Below are positions 59,748 to 64,000 of a DNA stretch of 64,000 bases, piece after piece. This DNA is from Euglena gracilis (Eukaryota > Euglenida > Euglenophyceae > Euglenales), in assembly GCA_039621445.1 (NCBI GenBank), contig CP154956.1, positions 11,407,443 to 11,471,442 on the forward strand, given 5' to 3'. The first letter of the stretch is position 1. The number at the start of each line of letters is the position of its first letter. Under the pieces are notes generated by a model that ran no database searches, was not told the origin of the DNA, and worked only from the letters and a program-made list of their open reading frames with translations. A program made the position numbers and the translations under genes.

Positions 59748-60148
59748 CCACTTCTCTGTGTCGAACTGACATCTGCCTTGCACACACGCATATACATCCA
59801 GCTATTGATAAGAGCGAAATTACACCTTTTTGACATGTCCCTGATGGAGGGGACGGGCTTGGCACTGCTGGACCCCCCCCCCCAACGTTTCCCAAAGCAT
59901 TCAAGAGTTTGGTCGGGTTTGCAGTGCTTTCTGTCTGATTGTGAGTGGAGGGTCAATTGACGGGTGGAGTGGAGGGTTTTAATCGCTGAAGATTATTCAG
60001 TGATTTTTATAAGTAGTGTAATTGATCCGGTTTTGACATACCCTCCCCTGTGTCCAGCATCCGGTAACCGCTGTCCTCCAACCAGGGGGGTGCCATTGGA
60101 CGTAGGGTTGTGACCAAAAAAGGTGTGCTCCAACCGAGGGGGGTGAAC

Positions 60149-60268
60149 CAATGCCTGCAGGGATGGAAGGTGTTGCCAGTCCTGGGCAAGCGGGGGCAGG
60201 CGGTTCCACGGCAGCATCCGGTTCGTCTGGATGGGGCTCTCGTTGGTGGCAGAGGGCCGGGCAGGGGT
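60149..60268 (-). CDS. Exon, GT10 fucosyltransferase with ESP motif
   Basis: A 120-bp, 40-codon phase-0 exon follows acceptor GGTCAG|ACC and ends at TTG|GTTCAC. It reads TPARPSATNESPIQTNRMLP and then WNRLPPLAQDWQHLPSLQAL. The N-ESP-x-Q core matches the conserved 'ESP.N' segment of GT10 alpha-1,3-fucosyltransferases. The expected next segment, around the 'FNWT..YR.DSD' motif, is not securely found between this exon and 55634. Confidence 0.8.
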
Positions 60269-61685
60269 CTGACCCAACCTCGTGTTCACCCCGCCCCTCC
60301 CGCCGAACCACCGCTGGCCGCCGCAACCTCCACCTCGGAAAACAAACAAAAAAAAGGTTGGCCGATTGGTTTTTTTTTATAAAAAGGTTCGCAGAAAATA
60401 AAAGGGTCCGCCGGTTTTTGCAGAGGGAAATCGATGCTAAAAGTGCCAAAGCAAGCGGGCGGCTGACAGGGGTTTCTAATGTCTACACACGGACAGACAT
60501 CGTACTGCGAAACATCATAAAATTTGGTGTATTCTGCATCGTGGACTTGAAAATACCCCACATGGAAAGAGCCTTTGGTTTCTTGTAGCAATTGAGGACC
60601 GGGATGGCTCAAAGAACAGTAACAAAAGCAACACAACTCATTGCACCAAACACTCCCTAGCGAGTCTCATGAACACAGTTGCCGCTAGGTTTCTGTCAAA
60701 TTCCAGAGTCACAAAACTCAAAAATGGAATGAACAGGGAAGGTTGGTTCTTCTCAGATTCTTTGGTTCCTTTGATGGCAACTTCAAACTGGAAAGGTCTG
60801 GATGGCTGGCAGCCTCCTGTTTAGTGTACAAGATCCATGGCTGATTGGTGTACTTAACTGGTGGCTTCGGCGACCTGACTTCGGGACCAAGGCATCACAT
60901 TGATGGACATTTTTGAAGAAAAAAATAAACAGCATAACAATGAACCACTTGCCGGCAATGAACCACCACTCGTCTTCAAAAAAAGATTTGGTTTTACAGT
61001 GGGAAAAAATCCAAAGGTGCCGAATTTTGGAAGCAGCTGGTATGTACCTCAACTGTCTCCACACTGAAAGGTGCAATAAAAGTGTGCAATTTCTTCGTAG
61101 TAGATGTGACCACAGACAGGTTCAGAGCCTGAGGGTCCCAAATCCATGTGAGACACACAAATATGAGTGTGGTGCATGGCAAGGAGAAAACTGGCATAAA
61201 TAATGCGCCAAAACCAACCCTCCTATTTCCATCCCAGAATCCCTCCCCCACCTAAATGGTTCTCGCTCGACAGAATCCCTTCGTAGTTTGCAAGGACCAA
61301 TGATGTGTTTGGGGATATGTGTTGCGTCTGTCATGTGTCATACGCGTCAAGCTGCCAAGTGCCTAGCATGTTGGGGGGGTGTCGGGGGAATGCAGGGGGG
61401 GGGGGATTGGTGCTAAAGAAAATTGGATGAAAATAACTGGAGATGAAAAAAAAAAAGGAAATTATGTATTGGCGGGACAATTTTTCTTTAGGAAATATGG
61501 GTAATTTCTGGAAATTTCCAAAAATCATATGGAAAATTTGGCAATCTCGGCCAAACTGGCAGAAAAATATTTGGCGGGATTTCGTTCCGCCAATTTTTTC
61601 CCCTTCCACTTTCGGTCGTTGCCCATCCCACCCCCCCCCCCTGGTATGTGTCATGTGAAGTGTTCGAAATTAACGCACGGCGCAC

Positions 61686-61790
61686 ACGATGCGCGTTGTG
61701 GGCCGCTTGCAGGCTGCGGGGTGGCACATGCCGCATCCGCAGGCGCCACAGGGAGAACAGCACCGCATCCGCGCCGGTCACGTTCAGAGG
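61686..61790 (-). CDS. Exon, GT10 fucosyltransferase, ADAVLF segment
   Basis: A 105-bp exon in phase 0 reads PLNVTGADAVLFSLWRLRMR and then HVPPRSLQAAHNAHR. GT10 enzymes have an 'aDaVlFh...lP..r...Q' strand and loop here, which fits. The acceptor AG lies inside the terminal repeat of the introner element, so the first codons (P-L) derive from the element and N is the duplicated target residue. The donor chosen is CGT|GTGCGC, because it keeps phase 0 with the next exon; donors 2 bases earlier or 7 bases later are also possible by sequence. Confidence 0.75.
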
Positions 61791-62068
61791 CTTTTTTTAA
61801 AGGACCCGCGGGGTGGGATCGGACGCGCCTCATGCAGTAGTACGGTCCTGACCCACCCACCCACCCCTGCCCCCCCCCCACAGGGGGTCTGGGGGATTCA
61901 CTTTTGGGCGGTCAATTAGGGGCCTAAAAAAAACTCTCTGCTCCAAAAATAGACGAAAACCCCGCCAGAGGCGGGCCAACTCGCCCCCTTCCCCGGGGAG
62001 GGAGGGGGGGAGCCACCCACCCACCCCTCCCGCCCCCCGGGGTCACCAAACTTCAGAAAAACTCTCCG
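61785..62068 (-). mobile_element. Introner element K (forms a GT10 intron)
   Basis: The 284-bp element has inverted ends (CAGAGGCTTTTTTTAAAG on the left, CAGAAAAACTCTCCG on the right). The flanking 8-mers GTCACGTT (61777-61784) and GGCACGTT (62069-62076) match at 7 of 8. On the minus strand the target duplication reads AACGTGCC: splicing leaves AAC and uses its GT as donor. The acceptor AG is in the terminal repeat, 6 bases inside the element. The intron (61791-62073) and the element nearly coincide. Confidence 0.8.
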
Positions 62069-62073
62069 GGCAC

Positions 62074-62187
62074 GTTGCAGCGCCGGCCGTAGCCGCACGC
62101 GGTCACCCGGATGGCCCGGTCCCCGCACCGGTGCAGCCGCATGTCGTCCGGGGCCACAGGCGGGGATGGGCACCCCGGGGGGGGCAC
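62074..62187 (-). CDS. Exon, GT10 fucosyltransferase, Cys-rich segment
   Basis: A 114-bp exon (38 codons, phase 0 at both ends) follows the acceptor GTCCAG|GTG. It reads APDDMRLHRCGDRAIRVTAC and then GYGRRCN. Its donor GT lies inside the left copy of the target duplication of the element at 61785-62068, so the downstream intron is that element. Before the insertion the protein would have run CNVTGADAVLF. The segment precedes the conserved ADAVLF strand typical of the GT10 N-terminal Rossmann-like domain. Confidence 0.72.
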
Positions 62188-62211
62188 CTGGACAACCGCC
62201 TGTTACCCCCT

Positions 62212-62350
62212 CAGTTGCACTAAGGTTTCTGGTCTGTTTATGGCTGGTGCTAACTTTGCTTCTGGCCCAATTTGCTGTGTGGTGAGTGGCCAGGGACCCT
62301 CACACCAATGCTCTTGTGTTGCTCCCCCTCCTCGGGTGAGCAACTCTGCT
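62212..62350. repeat. Family O dispersed repeat, copy 2
   Basis: The counterpart of 50742-50885, about 80% identical by eye. It lies just upstream of GT10 exon 62074-62187, in the intron. Confidence 0.7.
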
Positions 62351-62819
62351 TGTCACTCCCCCCCCCCGCCAACCGGAATCCTCCAACAAGCCGACCAGGG
62401 GAGGGGGGGAGTGGGTCATACACACTGCCCGACCCGCAACCCTGACCCAGGCTTGGATGGGAATCTCGGGGGGGTACTTCCAGTTTCAGTCGCCGAACTT
62501 CTCGCCGTTGAGTGCAAATTTTCATATTGAGCCCCAAGAGGTCCCAAAATACACAACCTGGCGCGAAGCGCCGGAAGATTTTTTTTCCCCCCTGCAGAGG
62601 AGGAGGGGGGGGACCCCTCCGAAACTGGGGGGGGTGGGGGACCCCCCCCCCCGCTACCACCTTACCCCCCTAGGGGGGGGGGTGACCCCCCTGCCACCTA
62701 CCTCATGTCTGCGGAGCTTCCCATACAACCCTGTCTTGACCGGGAGGTGTTCTGGATGGAGGGGTGATCGGTGGGCAAGGGAGGGTGCGTGTAGGTCAGG
62801 TTGGATTGCCACAGGGGAC

Positions 62820-62941
62820 CAGGCTGTTTTTTTTACCAACCCCGGGGGGGAGGGGCGGTCTGGAGTGCCTGTGAGTGCCTGCCCAAGCAGGCACCCCCCC
62901 CCCCCCGGGGTGGGGTCGGCACCCGACTAAAAAACAGCCTG
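62820..62941. mobile_element. Non-autonomous TIR element, family C (copy 2)
   Basis: The ends CAGGCTGTTTTTTTTACC and AAAAAACAGCCTG bound 122 bp. The flanks CAGGGGAC and CAGGGCAC match at 7 of 8. The interior GGGGTCGGCACCCGACT is shared with the 18.1-kb copy and with a partial copy at 28460-28555. Confidence 0.85.
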
Positions 62942-63077
62942 CAGGGCACCACAGATTAACTTGGTGATCTCCCCAGGGGCACTTTTTCCCGGGGCCAAAG
63001 CCACCCACCCACCTGAAAGCCCGCCCAAAATCGGCTGAAACTGCTTGAAAAATTTCCAGTTCTGGGCTAGCTGGTGC

Positions 63078-63185
63078 TTGGTGAGTGGGTGAGTGAAAGA
63101 GCGAGCAAGTGAGCGACTGAGCGAGTGAAAGAGTGAGTGATCCAGTGAGTCAGGGAGTGGGCAAGCCAGCGAGTCAGTAAAGAAG
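63078..63185. repeat. GAGT/GAGC degenerate tetranucleotide array
   Basis: Repeating GTGAGTGAxxGAGCGA units. The minus-strand serine/leucine open frame through it is a repeat artefact. Confidence 0.8.
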
Positions 63186-63580
63186 CCATGGATTTGACCT
63201 TTCACTGGTGTGAATGTCAAACAAAACCAGTGGTTGCGAGATTCTCAAATAATAACGCTGTTCCGTTGTTTGCGCAACACAACTGTCATTTCTGAAGTTT
63301 CTGAACCAATGAGAAATATGGTGTGCGGTTTGCGGAATGACACAGGGGCTTTGTAAGTGAGGGCTTTATGTTTGGGTGGGGAAACCAAGCCCCTGATTGG
63401 AAGGTTTGAAAATTAGGGGGGATTTAGATTGAGGGGGATCTAAATTGGGAGGGTTAACTTTAAAGCAGTGGTGGCATGCTCTGGATGGTCGTTGAAGAGA
63501 GACCCGTCCCATTTTTGTGTGTGGAACTGCTCCTCCCCCGGGACATTATAAAAAAAAAGCTCCCCAAACCTTCAGCACAC

Positions 63581-63690
63581 GCCCCCCGTGGACATCAACC
63601 AGGGGTCTGGCACGTAGAACACCGCGTTCAGTGTGCTACCAGCTGGCGGACGCGGGGGCAGCACCAGAGACAGAACCGTGGTCCATGATG
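63581..63690 (-). CDS. Exon, GT10 fucosyltransferase N-terminal region
   Basis: The frame reads TVLSLVLPPRPPAGSTLNAV and then FYVPDPWLMSTGG. The acceptor is GCCGAG|CA and the donor GGC|GTGTGC, giving a 110-bp exon ending in phase 0. It joins in frame to the next exon (62074-62187). It lies before the recognised catalytic motifs, where GT10 enzymes are variable, so assignment rests on frame continuity and gene order rather than on motifs. Confidence 0.6.
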
Positions 63691-63881
63691 CTCGGCCAAG
63701 CCAAGGAATGGCAACTCCAACTGCATTTCCAATTCTAAAATGCAGGAGTAAGTTTGATAATTATGAAATGCGCTCATAGAATCTGATGCATAAAAAGCAA
63801 ACACATACATTCAGAATCAAATGCAGAGAGAGTTATGGGAATGCCCGTGCGAGTGGAAATGATACTTATTCGAGCGTACAC

Positions 63882-64000
63882 CTGGACTTGAAACGTGGAC
63901 GCCCCACTTCCGACGTGAAGCACGGCACAGCTCACAATGTCGGTGCGGTAGCTGGCAGTGCAGCGGACGCGGCTGCGAGGCGCCACCAGCAGCAGAACGA
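63882..64000 (-). CDS. Possible 5' exon of GT10 fucosyltransferase gene (cut by window edge)
   Basis: An open minus-strand frame runs in from the right edge and reads VLLLVAPRSRVRCTASYRTD, then IVSCAVLHVGSGASTFQ. It is GC-rich like the exons below it and ends at a CAG|GTGTAC donor; an alternative donor, CAA|GTCCAG, lies 6 bases earlier. The phase at either donor does not match the next exon (63581-63690), so a small exon may be missing or this piece may belong elsewhere. The residues do not match a family by eye. Position suggests the N-terminal part of the fucosyltransferase, before the catalytic core. Confidence 0.4.

Noticed and set aside
61393-61643. Third family L element (CAG-G10 ... 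C10-CTG)
   Set aside because: The ends resemble family L, but no flanking duplication is present and there is no internal array, so it was not called.

Overview
This window is nuclear DNA of an intron-rich eukaryote. Islands of coding sequence 40-200 bp long, with very high GC at third codon positions, lie between long introns packed with G/C homopolymer runs, microsatellites and short dispersed repeats. There are no bacterial-type operons, no ribosome-binding sites and no uninterrupted long gene. Every exon I can support reads on the minus strand, so gene order runs from high to low coordinates. The species cannot be named from the sequence. A large-genome protist, probably a microalga (dinoflagellate, stramenopile or green lineage), fits the long introns, the GC-rich exons, the cyclic-nucleotide-binding domains and the introner-like elements.

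Region 51.0-64.0 kb (minus) holds at least eight exons of a GT10-type alpha-1,3-fucosyltransferase. Six of them are joined by phase-0 introns and together read through the family landmarks: an ESP motif, a W-x3-NC motif, a tyrosine-glycine-x-cysteine motif and the GAIPVV donor-site motif. The gene runs past the right edge of the window. Region 0.8-15 kb (minus) holds exons of a protein with several cyclic-nucleotide-binding domains (cNBDs). Exons at 15-21 kb and 27-48 kb are also minus-strand. They encode a charged coiled coil, a Trp-rich segment and Ser/Pro/Arg-rich low-complexity segments. They may be the 5' part of the cNBD gene or belong to one or two further genes; no start codon or 5' end could be fixed. 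A 3' end is also not visible.

The non-coding DNA is the most interesting part. Several short element families share 5'-CAG...CTG-3' ends, terminal inverted repeats and 8-bp target-site duplications. Four copies have perfect 8-bp duplications and others have 7 of 8, as expected of non-autonomous hAT-like DNA transposons. One copy (61785-62068) coincides almost exactly with an intron of the fucosyltransferase gene. It uses a splice donor inside the target duplication and an acceptor inside the terminal repeat, which makes it an introner. A different pair (14939-15093 and 18777-18903) consists of two related introns in different places. Many families carry the same central hairpin, GGCGC-TTC-GCGCC. 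A second kind of DNA, at roughly 22.9-28.4, 40-45, 57.6-59.5 and 60.4-61.3 kb, is poor in G/C runs and rich in short TTGCGC palindromes. It includes a foldback structure of about 450 bp.

Exon limits given below rest on visible GT/AG (one GC/AG) signals and continuity of reading frame. No transcript evidence was available. Where adjacent exon phases do not match, a small exon between them has been missed.
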